A stretch of 49,866 bases of DNA, taken from contig JAGCVN010000093.1 of assembly GCA_017962315.1 (NCBI GenBank), positions 1 through 49,866 on the forward strand, in the 5' to 3' direction. Position numbers and translations under genes: made by a program. Source of the stretch: Kiritimatiellia bacterium. Lineage in GTDB: Bacteria > Verrucomicrobiota > Kiritimatiellia > RFP12 > UBA1067. The notes below the pieces were generated by a model. That model did no database searches. It was given only the letters and a program-made list of their open reading frames with translations, and was not told the DNA's origin. Shown here in pieces: positions 25,647 to 34,264 of the stretch. Each line of letters begins with the position of its first letter. Within the stretch, counting starts at the first letter, position 1.

Positions 25647-26606
25647 CTAATGCATACGCTTTTCCAACCGGATATCGACATCCAGTCCGTTGCAAAGCGC
25701 TTCCGTCAATTCCTGCAAATCCGATGCGTTCGCCTTTGTAGGCTCCGCCAACACATCCACATGCCCATCTGCGAAAACAACGTGCGCGGCATTACGTTTC
25801 CCAACCCGGTGGTTGAACCCGATATGTTCGAGCGAACTGGGATCCCAAGAAAAACTGCTGTCTGTGAGTTTCACCTGGATCACACTGTCCGCCCCTTGCT
25901 TCGAATCGTCGATTGAAATATTGTCCGTGGTATGCTGAACGTTGATTTTGTAGCAGGGCATCTCCGCAAAGAGAAGGAGCTTGCCGGGATCGCCATGCTT
26001 CCCCACATCGCCGAGGCTCACCCGCCTGTCAGGCGCAACTTTCTGCGCACTTCCGCGGTCACACCCGAAATAGGGGTTCATGACATACGACCGGACGGCG
26101 TACCGGCCCTTGCCCTCCGCCGCTTTTTTGAACGTACTGCAGCAATACACCCCGATATCCCCTCCGACATACGACCAAAGCACCCCGTTGGAGATTGACA
26201 TATACGCCGGATCCGTCTTCGAATACCCCTTCGACTTGGAAAACGCCGTCGCCGGTGAAGCGCCCTCGCCCGGAGAACGGTTGGCGGCATGCCCGTTGGC
26301 GCGCCCCGTCCAGACGACCCAGCCGCTACACTCCCGGTAGACGTGTTGATACCGTTTTCCGATCTTCTCCATTCCCAGGATATCGAAGGAACTTGCGCGG
26401 GGAAGACAATGGTCCGACGCCTCGTTCGCAAACGCAAACGACGCCTGTGCAAGATTACGCAGCTTCGCCTTGCAACGCGAAGCGTGGGCCGACTCGGTCG
26501 CCCGGGTGAACGAAACCGTTGTCACCGTGGCCAGAATACCGATAATGGCAATCACGACCAACAGCTCGACGAGGGTAAATCCGAGGTTTTTGGCAAAACG
26601 ACTCAT
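25647..26606 (-). CDS. Prepilin-type N-terminal cleavage/methylation protein with H-X9-DG end
   Basis: A 319-residue pseudopilin-like protein. The N-terminus has the prepilin peptidase site G-F-T-L-V-E (residues 9-14) followed by a hydrophobic helix (VVIAIIGILATVTTVSF). The C-terminal part has the HVVFADGHVDV motif of the H-X9-DG family, which is expanded in Planctomycetota, Verrucomicrobiota and Lentisphaerota. The protein is probably inserted in the inner membrane and then processed by a type II secretion or type IV pilus peptidase; those genes are not in this window. It leads an operon with the giant secreted protein, which could be its partner (inference). RBS AAGGAGAG precedes the start. 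Confidence 0.9.
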   Translation of the reverse strand: MSRFAKNLGFTLVELLVVIAIIGILATVTTVSFTRATESAHASRCKAKLRNLAQASFAFANEASDHCLPRASSFDILGMEKIGKRYQHVYRECSGWVVWTGRANGHAANRSPGEGASPATAFSKSKGYSKTDPAYMSISNGVLWSYVGGDIGVYCCSTFKKAAEGKGRYAVRSYVMNPYFGCDRGSAQKVAPDRRVSLGDVGKHGDPGKLLLFAEMPCYKINVQHTTDNISIDDSKQGADSVIQVKLTDSSFSWDPSSLEHIGFNHRVGKRNAAHVVFADGHVDVLAEPTKANASDLQELTEALCNGLDVDIRLEKRMH

Positions 26607-26640
26607 GGCTCTCCTTATCCACCTTCCAGTTTACGCCCCT

Positions 26641-26669
26641 ATTTTCCCTTTTTCAATCCCGCTTGGCAA
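26641..26669 (-). promoter_or_regulatory. Possible promoter of the prepilin/giant-protein operon
   Basis: TTGCCA, 17 bases, GAAAAT on the minus strand, about 35 bases before the ATG. A moderate match. Confidence 0.35.
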
Positions 26670-26681
26670 GGCGAAAATGCC

Positions 26682-26715
26682 AAAAAAAGCCGCACCTCGC
26701 GGCGCGGCCTTTTTT
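26682..26715 (-). terminator. Rho-independent terminator after hydA
   Basis: Read on the minus strand, an A-run and GGCCGC lead into a loop, then GCGGC and a run of seven Ts. It lies 15 bases beyond the hydA stop and separates it from the prepilin gene. The inverted symmetry could act on both strands. Confidence 0.85.
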
Positions 26716-26729
26716 GATTCGGAAACGGA

Positions 26730-28544
26730 TTAGCTGCGGATGTTCTCGTGATAGACGGTGTGGAGCAGGTGGTGGGCCTTCTCCGAACCGGGTTCCCCGA
26801 GATACTCTTCGTAGAGTTTCTTGATGTCCGAATTCTCGTGCGAGAGGCGGATCGGCTTGCCCGCGTCCTCGGCATAAAGCCCCGCCATGCGCCGCTCCAG
26901 CGCCCCCTTCCGGTCGCCGTCGTGGATGTAGGGCTGCCCGCCGCCGTTGATGCAACCGCCGGGACAGGCCATGATTTCGATGGCCTGGAAGCGGGTACGG
27001 TCCTGACGGACCATCTCCAGCGCCTTACGGGCGTTGCCGAGGCCGGAGGCGACGGCGACGTTGACGCTGATACCGGGCGCCACTTCGACTTTCGCCTCTT
27101 TGACACCCTCCAGGCCGCGCACGGCTCGGAAGTTGATCGCGTCGCCGCCGAGGTTTTCGCCGGTGAGCATCGTGTGGACGCTGCGCAGCGCCGCTTCAAG
27201 CACGCCGCCCGTGACGCCGAAGATGACGGCCGCGCCGGTTGATTCGCCGAGCGGGCTGTCGTATTCGCCGTCTTCGAGGTTGGCAAGGTTGATACCGGCC
27301 TCGTGGAACATCCGCACCAGTTCGCGCGTGGTGACCACGTAGTCGATGTCCCGAATGCCGCCAGGCGCAAATTCAGGGCGGGCGGCCTCGTATTTCTTCG
27401 CCTGGCAGGGCATGACGGAGACGACGATGAGGTCTTCGGGCTTCACGCCGATCTTCTCGGCGTAGTAGCTCTTGGCAATGGCGCCGAACATCTGCTGCGG
27501 CGACTTGCAGGACGACGGAATGTCCAACAGATCCGGGAAGTGGTGCTCGAGGAAGTTGATCCAGCCGGGGCAGCACGAAGTGAGGATCGGGAGGCGCGCG
27601 CCAAGCGAGGCGTCCTTCACGGACTTGCCCGCCTGCGTCGCGGCGATGAATTCCTTGACACGCCCGACGAGTTCGTGACCCTCTTCCATGATGGTGAGGT
27701 CGGCCGCGAAATCGGTGTCGAACACCTTGTCGAAACCGAGGGCGCGAAGCCCCGCGACGAGCTTGCCGGTGACGGGCTTGCCCGGTTCGAACCCGAACTC
27801 CTGCCCGACCGCCACGCGGACGGCGGGGGCGGTGCTGACGATGACCGTCTTCTTCGGGTCGTTGATGGCATCCCAGACCTTTTTGACGTAGGAGACGCCG
27901 ACGATGGCGCCCACGGGGCAGACGTTCACACACTGCCCGCAGAACGTGCAGGACGTGTCCGCCAGCGGAATCATCGAGGCGGTGCCTACCTTCGCGCTGA
28001 ACCCGCGCCCGTTGCCCGTAAGGGTACCGACGGTCTGTACTTTGTTGCAAACCGTCTCGCAGCGGCGGCACATGATACACTTCGTGAGGTCGCGCATGAT
28101 TGCCGGCGATTCGTCGATCGGGAAGTTGTTGCGCGCCCCCTGGTACTCGATCTCGCGGATACCGAACTCGGAAGCGAGCTTCTGCAACTCACACTCCTGG
28201 TTCTTTGCGCAGGTGAGACAGTTCTGGGGATGGTCGGAAAGCAACAGCTCCAAGACCGTGCGGCGCGCCTTCATGGCGCGGGCGGAGTTCGTCCAGACCT
28301 CCACGCCGTCGCGCGCCAGCGGGGTGGCGCAGGCGGGGACGAGGACGGGGCGCGGACGGATGCCGCTGGCCTCGACGAGGCAGAGGCGGCAGCTCGCCGG
28401 CTTGTTCGCCGTGCCGCACCCGACGTCCGGACAGTAGCAGAGGGTCGGGATATGGACGTTGATTTTTTTCGCGGCGTCGAGAATCGTGGCGCCCGCGGGC
28501 ACTTCCACTTTCGTGCCGTTGATGGTAACCGTGACATTTGCCAT
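26730..28544 (-). CDS. hydA: [FeFe]-hydrogenase catalytic subunit HydA (NAD(P)-dependent, electron-bifurcating type)
   Basis: A 604-residue enzyme that oxidises or forms H2. The N-terminal 2Fe-2S domain has Cys36, Cys43 (with Cys38 beside), Cys52 and Cys55. A His-Cys3 cluster follows (His105, Cys109, Cys112, Cys118), then two 4Fe-4S clusters (Cys156/159/162/166 and Cys199/202/205/209). The H-cluster motifs are complete: TSCCPGW (322-328), MPCQAKKYEA (378-387) and MACPGGCINGG (525-535). With HydB and HydC next door it forms the trimeric complex that couples H2 turnover to NAD(P) and ferredoxin. It starts 12 bases after hydB. A fermentative, strictly anaerobic role is expected. The maturase genes hydEFG are not in the window. 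Confidence 0.96.
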   Translation of the reverse strand: MANVTVTINGTKVEVPAGATILDAAKKINVHIPTLCYCPDVGCGTANKPASCRLCLVEASGIRPRPVLVPACATPLARDGVEVWTNSARAMKARRTVLELLLSDHPQNCLTCAKNQECELQKLASEFGIREIEYQGARNNFPIDESPAIMRDLTKCIMCRRCETVCNKVQTVGTLTGNGRGFSAKVGTASMIPLADTSCTFCGQCVNVCPVGAIVGVSYVKKVWDAINDPKKTVIVSTAPAVRVAVGQEFGFEPGKPVTGKLVAGLRALGFDKVFDTDFAADLTIMEEGHELVGRVKEFIAATQAGKSVKDASLGARLPILTSCCPGWINFLEHHFPDLLDIPSSCKSPQQMFGAIAKSYYAEKIGVKPEDLIVVSVMPCQAKKYEAARPEFAPGGIRDIDYVVTTRELVRMFHEAGINLANLEDGEYDSPLGESTGAAVIFGVTGGVLEAALRSVHTMLTGENLGGDAINFRAVRGLEGVKEAKVEVAPGISVNVAVASGLGNARKALEMVRQDRTRFQAIEIMACPGGCINGGGQPYIHDGDRKGALERRMAGLYAEDAGKPIRLSHENSDIKKLYEEYLGEPGSEKAHHLLHTVYHENIRS

Positions 28545-28556
28545 GGGTAAGTTCTC

Positions 28557-30485
28557 CTACTCCTTCACAATCGCCTTGAACGGGCACGCGTCGATACACG
28601 CGCCGCACTTGATGCATTTGGCCTGGTCGATGACGTGCTGCTTCTTCACCTCGCCGGTGATGGCGCCGACCGGGCAGTTGCGCGCGCACTTGGTGCAGCC
28701 CTTGCACGCCTCCGTGATCTTCAGCGTAAACAGGCTCGTGCAGGTGCCGGCCGGGCACTTCTTGTCGCGGACATGCGCGATGTACTCGTCGCGGAAATAC
28801 CGCAGCGTGGAGAGGATCGGGTTCGGCGCGGTCTGTCCGAGACCGCACAACGCCGTGTCGCGGATCGTGTTGGCGAGGTCTTCCAGCTCGGCCAGCATCT
28901 CTTCCGTGCCTTTCCCGTCGCAGATCTTTTCGAGCATTTCGAGCATCCGGCGCGTACCGATGCGGCAGGGCGTGCATTTTCCGCAGGACTCATCCTTCGT
29001 GAACCCGAGGTAGAACTTCGCCATCGCGGGCATGCAGTCCTTGTCGGACAGCACGATCATGCCGCCGGAACCCATCATCGAACCGATCTTCATCAGCGAA
29101 CCGTAGTCGATCGGGGTGTCCAGGTTCTCCTTGGTGATGCAGCCGCCGGACGGTCCGCCGGTCTGGACGGCCTTGAACTCGTGGCCACCGGAAATCCCCC
29201 CGCCAATGTCATAGATGATCTCGCGGAGGGTCGTGCCCATCGGGACTTCAACCAGGCCGACGTTGTTGACCTGGCCGGCGAGGGCGAAGACCTTCGTGCC
29301 GGCGTTGCCGCTCACGGTCTTGACCCAGTGCCCGTCCGCGTCGCGCTCGGTGACCCAGTTGCCGATCTTGGAATACCATTCGGCACCCTTGCGCAGGATG
29401 ATCGGGATCGAGGCGTAGGTCTCGACGTTGTTCACGTTCGTGGAGCAGCCCCAGTAGCCGCCGCCGATGTTCGCCGGGAACGGAGGCTTCGTCGTCGGTT
29501 CGCCGCGCTGCCCTTCCATCGAGTGGATGAGCGCCGTCTCTTCGCCGCAGACGAACGCGCCGGCGCCGAGCTTGATCTCGATGTCGAAGTCAAATCCCGT
29601 ACCCATGATGTTCTTGCCGAGCAGTCCGAGCTCGCGCGCCTGGTCGATCGCCAGCTGGAGGCGGGAAACCGCCAGCGGGTATTCCGCGCGGATGTAGACG
29701 AGACCCTGCTTCGCGCCGATCGCGTAAGCGCCGATCGCCATCGCTTCGACGACGCTCGCCGGATCGCCCTCCATGATCGAACGGTCCATGAACGCGCCGG
29801 GGTCGCCCTCGTCGGCGTTGCAGACGATGTATTTCTCTTCCGCCTCGACGCTCGCGGCGATCTTCCACTTCATGCCGGTGGGGAAGCCCGCGCCGCCACG
29901 CCCGCAGATACCCGAATCAAGAACTTCCTGCACGACCTGGGCGGGGGTCATCTCGGTGAGCGCCTTGGCGAGTCCCTGGAAACCCTCGGCCGCGATGTAC
30001 TCCTCGATGTTCTCTTCTTCGATCAGGCCGCAGTTGCGAAGCGCGATGCGCTGCTGCTTCTTGTAGAAGGGCATCTGCTGGTAGTCCGTGATCTGCGCCT
30101 TCAGCGTCGGCTCCACGTAGACAAGCCGCTCAACCAGCTTGTGCCCGACGATGTGCGTGGCGACGATCTCTTTCGCATCCTCCGGCTTCACCTTCACGTA
30201 GAAGACGTTGTCCGGCATGATTTTGACGATCGGCCCCTGGGCGCAGAAGCCGAAACAGCCCGTCTGCACGACGCGCACGTCGCCGTCCATCCCCGCCGCC
30301 TTCACTTCGGCCCGCAGGTTCTCGATGATCTTCGCGCTGTCCGACACCAGACAGCCCGTGTCGCCGCAGACGAGGATGTCCTTTTTCCCCGAATCCGTCT
30401 TCGCACCGGCGAGACGGAGCGCCAGTTTGCCCTTCGCCGCTTCATACGCGGCCATCAAATCGGCCTTGCTCGTGATCCTGTCCAT
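28557..30485 (-). CDS. hydB: Hydrogenase subunit HydB (NuoF-like, flavin/NADH-binding)
   Basis: A 642-residue flavoprotein. The N-terminal thioredoxin-like 2Fe-2S domain has CGDTGC and QTGCFGFCAQGP. Next come the NADH/FMN motif GRGGAGFPTGMKW and GAFVCGEETALI of the NuoF fold, an SLBB part, and the C-terminal CGKCTPCRIGTRRM for one 4Fe-4S cluster. Two further 4Fe-4S ligand sets close the chain (CKGCTKCARNCP and CIKCGACIDACP). The start ATG overlaps the hydC stop by one base, which indicates coupling. The longer open frame to 30716 is antisense to hydC sequence and was not used. Family assignment is secure. Confidence 0.95.
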   Translation of the reverse strand: MDRITSKADLMAAYEAAKGKLALRLAGAKTDSGKKDILVCGDTGCLVSDSAKIIENLRAEVKAAGMDGDVRVVQTGCFGFCAQGPIVKIMPDNVFYVKVKPEDAKEIVATHIVGHKLVERLVYVEPTLKAQITDYQQMPFYKKQQRIALRNCGLIEEENIEEYIAAEGFQGLAKALTEMTPAQVVQEVLDSGICGRGGAGFPTGMKWKIAASVEAEEKYIVCNADEGDPGAFMDRSIMEGDPASVVEAMAIGAYAIGAKQGLVYIRAEYPLAVSRLQLAIDQARELGLLGKNIMGTGFDFDIEIKLGAGAFVCGEETALIHSMEGQRGEPTTKPPFPANIGGGYWGCSTNVNNVETYASIPIILRKGAEWYSKIGNWVTERDADGHWVKTVSGNAGTKVFALAGQVNNVGLVEVPMGTTLREIIYDIGGGISGGHEFKAVQTGGPSGGCITKENLDTPIDYGSLMKIGSMMGSGGMIVLSDKDCMPAMAKFYLGFTKDESCGKCTPCRIGTRRMLEMLEKICDGKGTEEMLAELEDLANTIRDTALCGLGQTAPNPILSTLRYFRDEYIAHVRDKKCPAGTCTSLFTLKITEACKGCTKCARNCPVGAITGEVKKQHVIDQAKCIKCGACIDACPFKAIVKE

Positions 30486-31012
30486 TACTTCGCCTCCCTG
30501 GCCCTGATTTCTTCGACCACCGCGACGGCCTTTGCGGGGGTGACCTTGCCGTACACCTTGTCGTTCACAACCATCACCGGCGCCAGTCCGCAGCAGCCGA
30601 CGCACCGGAGCGCGGTCAGCGAGAACAGCCCGTCCGGCGTGGGATCGGTGTCCGCCTTCACGCCCAGCACGCGCTCCAGCTCGCGGAGCACGCCCTCGGA
30701 ACCCTTCACGTAGCACGCGGTACCGAGACAGACGTTGATGACGTATTTCCCTTTCGGCTTCGTCGAGAAGAAGTTGTAGAACGAGACGACGCCTGAGACC
30801 GCGCTTTCCGGTATCCGCATCTTCTGCGCGACGTGCTGCTGCACCTCACGCGGCAGATATCCGAAGATATGCTGGGCCCTGTGGAGAATTTGTATGAGCC
30901 TCCCGCGCCGGCGCGCATCGGCGGGATCTAACTTCAGACCGTCGATGAACGTATCCAGCTCGGCGAATTTTTCGGCCGCGGCCGAAGAGCAAGAACATCC
31001 GTGTTCACACAT
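30485..31012 (-). CDS. hydC: Hydrogenase subunit HydC (NuoE-like 2Fe-2S protein)
   Basis: A 175-residue thioredoxin-fold 2Fe-2S subunit. The ligands lie in CLGTAC and CVGCCG, as in NuoE. The N-terminus is MCEHGCSCSS, Cys rich. It has the typical LPREVQQHVAQKM and VSFYNFF helices. It heads the hydCBA operon. The ATG at 31012 has GAAGGA about 9 bases upstream; the in-frame ATG at 31060 has no such site and adds 16 unneeded residues. Confidence 0.94.
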   Translation of the reverse strand: MCEHGCSCSSAAAEKFAELDTFIDGLKLDPADARRRGRLIQILHRAQHIFGYLPREVQQHVAQKMRIPESAVSGVVSFYNFFSTKPKGKYVINVCLGTACYVKGSEGVLRELERVLGVKADTDPTPDGLFSLTALRCVGCCGLAPVMVVNDKVYGKVTPAKAVAVVEEIRAREAK

Positions 31013-31048
31013 TGTCAGTTTTCCTTCGTTGTGGATGAAAACGAAGTC

Positions 31049-31078
31049 ATTATGACACACCTTCCCGAAATTAGTCTA
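31049..31078 (-). promoter_or_regulatory. Possible hydCBA promoter
   Basis: TAGACT, 18 bases, CATAAT on the minus strand. The -10 lies within the small palindrome GTCATTATGAC (31047-31057), and an AAGATTT/AAATCTT palindrome lies just upstream at 31083-31098, both candidate operators. No Rex-type site is evident. Confidence 0.4.
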
Positions 31079-31104
31079 CACTAAGATTTAAAAATCTTTT
31101 GGGC

Positions 31105-31133
31105 TTGCGGTATCGCTGTTTTTTTGTGATACT
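31105..31133 (+). promoter_or_regulatory. Possible promoter of the sugar isomerase gene
   Basis: TTGCGG, 17 bases, GATACT, with TG upstream of the -10 as an extended -10 element. It is divergent from the hydrogenase promoter. Confidence 0.45.
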
Positions 31134-31168
31134 TTGCCCGTTTTCATGGTCTATCTGGGAGTTTATTG

Positions 31169-32095
31169 ATGATGACGAAAAGAGCGTTCATAAAGTCCGT
31201 CGCCGCCGCGACGGCTACGGCGGCCCTTCCGGGGTGCCGCATGTTTTCCTCCGGCGACCGCTACGTGTCGACGGACAACCTCGGCGTGTGCAGCTGGAGT
31301 TACCAGAAGCCGCTCGACACGGTGGCCGCCGAAATGCAGAAGATCGGCCTGCGCCGCATCCACCTCGCCCTCCAGCCCTTCCTCGAGGGCGGATCCCGCC
31401 ACGGCGCGGCCGAAAACGCCGCCGCGCTCGACCGCGTGAAAGCCCGCCTCGCCTCCGGCGAATGGACGCTGAACGCGACGATGATCGGCTTCCCGCAGGA
31501 GGACTACACCACGCTCGATTCCATCCGGACGACGGGCGGCATCGTGCCGGACAACGTCTGGGAGGCGAACAAGAAAATCATCGTGGCGGGCGCGAAGCTC
31601 TCCGCCGAGCTTAAGGCCCCCTTCCTCACAATGCACGCCGGATTCCTCGATGAACACGACCCCGCCGCCCTCCGGAAGTATACCGACCGCGTGAAGTTCA
31701 TCGTCGATACGTGTGGCGAACGCGGCGTCCCCGTCGCTTTCGAAACCGGACAGGAGACCGCCGCCGACCTCGCCAAGTTCCTGGCCTCCGTGCCCGGAGC
31801 CGGGGTCAACTTCGACCCCGCCAACATGATCCTCTATGGCAAGGGCAACCCGGTCGAGGCCGTCCGTATCCTCGCCCCCTGGATCCGCCACATCCACTGT
31901 AAGGATGCCGTCCGCACCAAGAAGCCCGGCACCTGGGGAACCGAGGTGCCGTGGGGCGACGGCGAGGTGAACGCGCCGCTCCTGCTCGCCACCCTGAAGG
32001 CGGCCGGATACAAGGGCGCCTTCGCCATCGAGCGCGAAGGAGGGAACGACCGCACCGGCGACATCGCCCTCGCCGCCCGCCGCCTCCTTGCCTGA
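31169..32095 (+). CDS. Sugar phosphate isomerase/epimerase-like TIM-barrel lipoprotein
   Basis: A 308-residue exported protein of the xylose-isomerase-like TIM barrel group. The N-terminus KRAFIKSVAAATATAALPGC is a lipoprotein signal with a Tat-like start. Probable metal ligands lie in VAFETGQET (Glu), VNFDPANM (Asp), HIHCKD (His) and AIEREGG (Glu). Such proteins act on keto-sugars or related polyols, often alongside Gfo/Idh/MocA oxidoreductases; one follows 114 bases downstream. GGGAG lies 6 bases before the ATG at 31169, another ATG follows, and an in-frame TTG at 31166 is too close. The specific substrate cannot be told. Confidence 0.85.
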   Translation: MMTKRAFIKSVAAATATAALPGCRMFSSGDRYVSTDNLGVCSWSYQKPLDTVAAEMQKIGLRRIHLALQPFLEGGSRHGAAENAAALDRVKARLASGEWTLNATMIGFPQEDYTTLDSIRTTGGIVPDNVWEANKKIIVAGAKLSAELKAPFLTMHAGFLDEHDPAALRKYTDRVKFIVDTCGERGVPVAFETGQETAADLAKFLASVPGAGVNFDPANMILYGKGNPVEAVRILAPWIRHIHCKDAVRTKKPGTWGTEVPWGDGEVNAPLLLATLKAAGYKGAFAIEREGGNDRTGDIALAARRLLA

Positions 32096-32111
32096 CCGGG
32101 TGAAATTTCGG

Positions 32112-32140
32112 TTGCCCTCGACGGGGATAGGGTGTAGACT
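32112..32140 (+). promoter_or_regulatory. Probable promoter of the Gfo/Idh/MocA gene
   Basis: TTGCCC, 17 bases, TAGACT. The leader of about 60 bases contains a GTCCGG/CCGGAC hairpin (32169-32187) ahead of an AAGGGGA ribosome binding site. Confidence 0.5.
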
Positions 32141-32209
32141 GTCTTTCCAATGTGACTTCACGGCGCGGTCCGGCCTTTTCCCGGACTGCGTCTATCAAAG
32201 GGGATTAAG

Positions 32210-33532
32210 ATGCAAAACAGAAGAGAGTTCTTGAAGAAGGCGGCCGCCGTGTCGCTTTTCTCGATTGCGCCGGCGCGCGTCCTCTGGGGACAAACCGCGC
32301 CGTCCAAACAGCTCACGCGCGCGTTGATCGGGTTCGGCGCAATCGCACATTCCGCGAACCACCTGCCGTTTAAAGGCTCACGCCTGATCGGCCTCTGCGA
32401 TCCGTACGAGGCGCGTGTCGCCGCAGGCCTCGCCGCCGCAGAAAAGGCAGGCTGGGGGAAGATCAAAGGGTACAAGAATTTCATGGAGCTGCTGGCGGAC
32501 AAGGATGTCGACGTCGTCCACATCTGCACCCCGCCGCACTGGCACGGCTGCATGAGCGTCATGGCCGCGAAGGCCGGCAAGGACATCTGGTGCGAAAAGC
32601 CCATGACCCGCACGGTCGGCGAGGGCAAGCGCGTCATGGAGGTCGTCCAGGCGCAGAAGCGGATGTTCCGCCTCAACACCTGGTTCCGTTTCAAGGACAC
32701 CTTCTACGGTTTCGGTACGCCCGTGAAGCCGATACGCCAGATCGTGGAGAACGGGATGCTCGGCACCGGCCCGCTGCGCTGCGTCTTCGGTGCCGGCCAG
32801 GGTTTCAGCTGGAAGTTCGGCTGGTCCGGCCGCGTCAACGCCAAACCACAGCCGATCCCCGCGGGCTTCGACTGGGATATGTGGCTCGGCCCCGCCCCCT
32901 GGAAACCCTACACCGCCCACCGCGCGGGAAGCTCCTTCCGCGGCTACTGGGATTACGATTCCGGAGGCCTGGGCGACATGGCGCAGCACTACCTCGACCC
33001 CCTGCAGTACCTGCTCTGTAAGGACGACACCAGCCCGGTCAAGATCGAGTACGTCGGTCCCAAGCAGCACCCGGAAGCCGTCGGCCGCTTCGACCGCCTC
33101 ACGCTCACCTACGCGGACGGTTCCGTCGTCATCCTCGACGGCGACGAGTCGCTTAAGGGCGAACCGCTCCTGCGCGGCGCGAACGGCCTTTGCGTCTACC
33201 CGAAGGCGAAGGGTGGCAAGACCCTGCGCCTCAAGGACGCCAACGGCTGGTGGCCGGAGGAGAAAGTCCTCGCCAAGCTTGCCGAGCTGCCTCAGCCCGC
33301 GCCGCAGCAGACGGACTTCATGGATTCCGTCCGCACACGCAAACAGTTCTGCCTCAACGAGCAGAATGGGTTCCGCAGCTGCACGATGTTCAACCTCGCG
33401 ATCGTCGCCGAGCGCCTCGGCCGCGGGTTCGAGTTCGACCCTGTCGCGCTGCGCGCGAAGAACGATCCCGCCGCAGACCGCTTCCTCTACCAGTCGATGC
33501 GTTCCCCGTGGGACCGCGAAATGTGGGGCTGA
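32210..33532 (+). CDS. Tat-exported Gfo/Idh/MocA family oxidoreductase
   Basis: A 440-residue NAD(P)-binding oxidoreductase. The N-terminus NRREFLKKAAAV is a twin-arginine signal, so the folded protein would be exported with its cofactor. The Rossmann part includes ALIGFGAIAH and LIGLCDPY; the conserved EKP motif is CEKPM. The middle and end are typical of the C-terminal substrate domain, with GGLGDMAQHYLDPLQY. These enzymes oxidise sugars or derivatives; the isomerase lipoprotein upstream may supply or take its substrate. AAGGGGA precedes the ATG at good distance. The small secreted protein gene follows 27 bases later. Confidence 0.93.
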   Translation: MQNRREFLKKAAAVSLFSIAPARVLWGQTAPSKQLTRALIGFGAIAHSANHLPFKGSRLIGLCDPYEARVAAGLAAAEKAGWGKIKGYKNFMELLADKDVDVVHICTPPHWHGCMSVMAAKAGKDIWCEKPMTRTVGEGKRVMEVVQAQKRMFRLNTWFRFKDTFYGFGTPVKPIRQIVENGMLGTGPLRCVFGAGQGFSWKFGWSGRVNAKPQPIPAGFDWDMWLGPAPWKPYTAHRAGSSFRGYWDYDSGGLGDMAQHYLDPLQYLLCKDDTSPVKIEYVGPKQHPEAVGRFDRLTLTYADGSVVILDGDESLKGEPLLRGANGLCVYPKAKGGKTLRLKDANGWWPEEKVLAKLAELPQPAPQQTDFMDSVRTRKQFCLNEQNGFRSCTMFNLAIVAERLGRGFEFDPVALRAKNDPAADRFLYQSMRSPWDREMWG

Positions 33533-33559
33533 TCTCTCTAACGAAAGGATGAAATCCGT

Positions 33560-34093
33560 ATGAAACGCTTTTTGTTTGTCACGGCGGCCCTTGCCGCCAC
33601 CCTCTCCTTCGCAGCCGGCGGCAAGGCGAAACCGCCCGCCGATCCCAACCCCTACGCCGGTTACGGGAAGGCGATGGCTTCCGTGAAGGGCGACCCGATG
33701 GCGGTCGAATGGCAGAACCAGAACAAGGCCGCGATCGAGGAGGCAACCTCCGATGCCGCCCTCGCCGCGATCGTGCGCGACGCCGCCTCCGCCAAGGCCC
33801 TGCTCGACACCGTCAAGCCTAACTACGCCACCTGCCCGCTCAAGGCCTGCCAGATGGCGGCCGTCACCCAGTACGTCATGCGCCCCGGCAAGGCGGCGGA
33901 GCGGACGCTCTGGGCCGACGCGCTCGCGACGGCCTTCCAGAACGCGGCGGACGACTCCGTCAAGACGACCTATCTTGACCAGCTCCGCTGGTGCGCCACG
34001 GAAAAGCAGGTCGCGGCCATCCGCAAGGGCTGCGGCTGCTCGAAGGCCGTCCGCGATTTCGCCGATATGGTGATCCGCGAAATCCAGCGGTAA
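33560..34093 (+). CDS. Small secreted protein, unknown
   Basis: A 177-residue protein with a signal peptide (MKRFLFVTAALAATLSFAAG). The mature region is Ala-rich and helical with few motifs. It has five cysteines (CPLKAC, RWCAT, GCGC), which suggests disulfides or a metal site. It begins 27 bases after the oxidoreductase gene and ends before a clear terminator, so it is the last gene of that unit. I do not recognise a family; a link to the exported sugar oxidation is inferred from position only. Confidence 0.75.
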   Translation: MKRFLFVTAALAATLSFAAGGKAKPPADPNPYAGYGKAMASVKGDPMAVEWQNQNKAAIEEATSDAALAAIVRDAASAKALLDTVKPNYATCPLKACQMAAVTQYVMRPGKAAERTLWADALATAFQNAADDSVKTTYLDQLRWCATEKQVAAIRKGCGCSKAVRDFADMVIREIQR

Positions 34094-34114
34094 CGAAAAC
34101 TTCTTAGCCGACAC

Positions 34115-34155
34115 AAAAAAGACACGGGACGCATCTCGCGCCCCGTGTCTTTTTC
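34115..34155 (+). terminator. Rho-independent terminator after the small secreted protein gene
   Basis: An A-run and GACACGGG pair with CCCGTGTC and five Ts (34150-34154) across a loop of about 13 bases. It closes the isomerase-oxidoreductase unit; the A-run makes it nearly symmetrical on the other strand. Confidence 0.9.
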
Positions 34156-34264
34156 CTTTCGCCCAGTCCGTCCCCGTTTTCCCTGAACCTTTCCCTCCCC
34201 TTTCTCGTTTAATCGGAAGAGGAAGTCGTTGTTTTCTTCCTCACGCACACAAGAAAGATTCTCT

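Noticed and set aside
28635..30713. Long plus-strand open frame of 692 codons
   Set aside because: It is antisense to hydB, whose motifs are complete. GC-rich codons leave few stops on the other strand; its residues are a low-complexity Arg/Ala/Asp/Val mixture with no domain.
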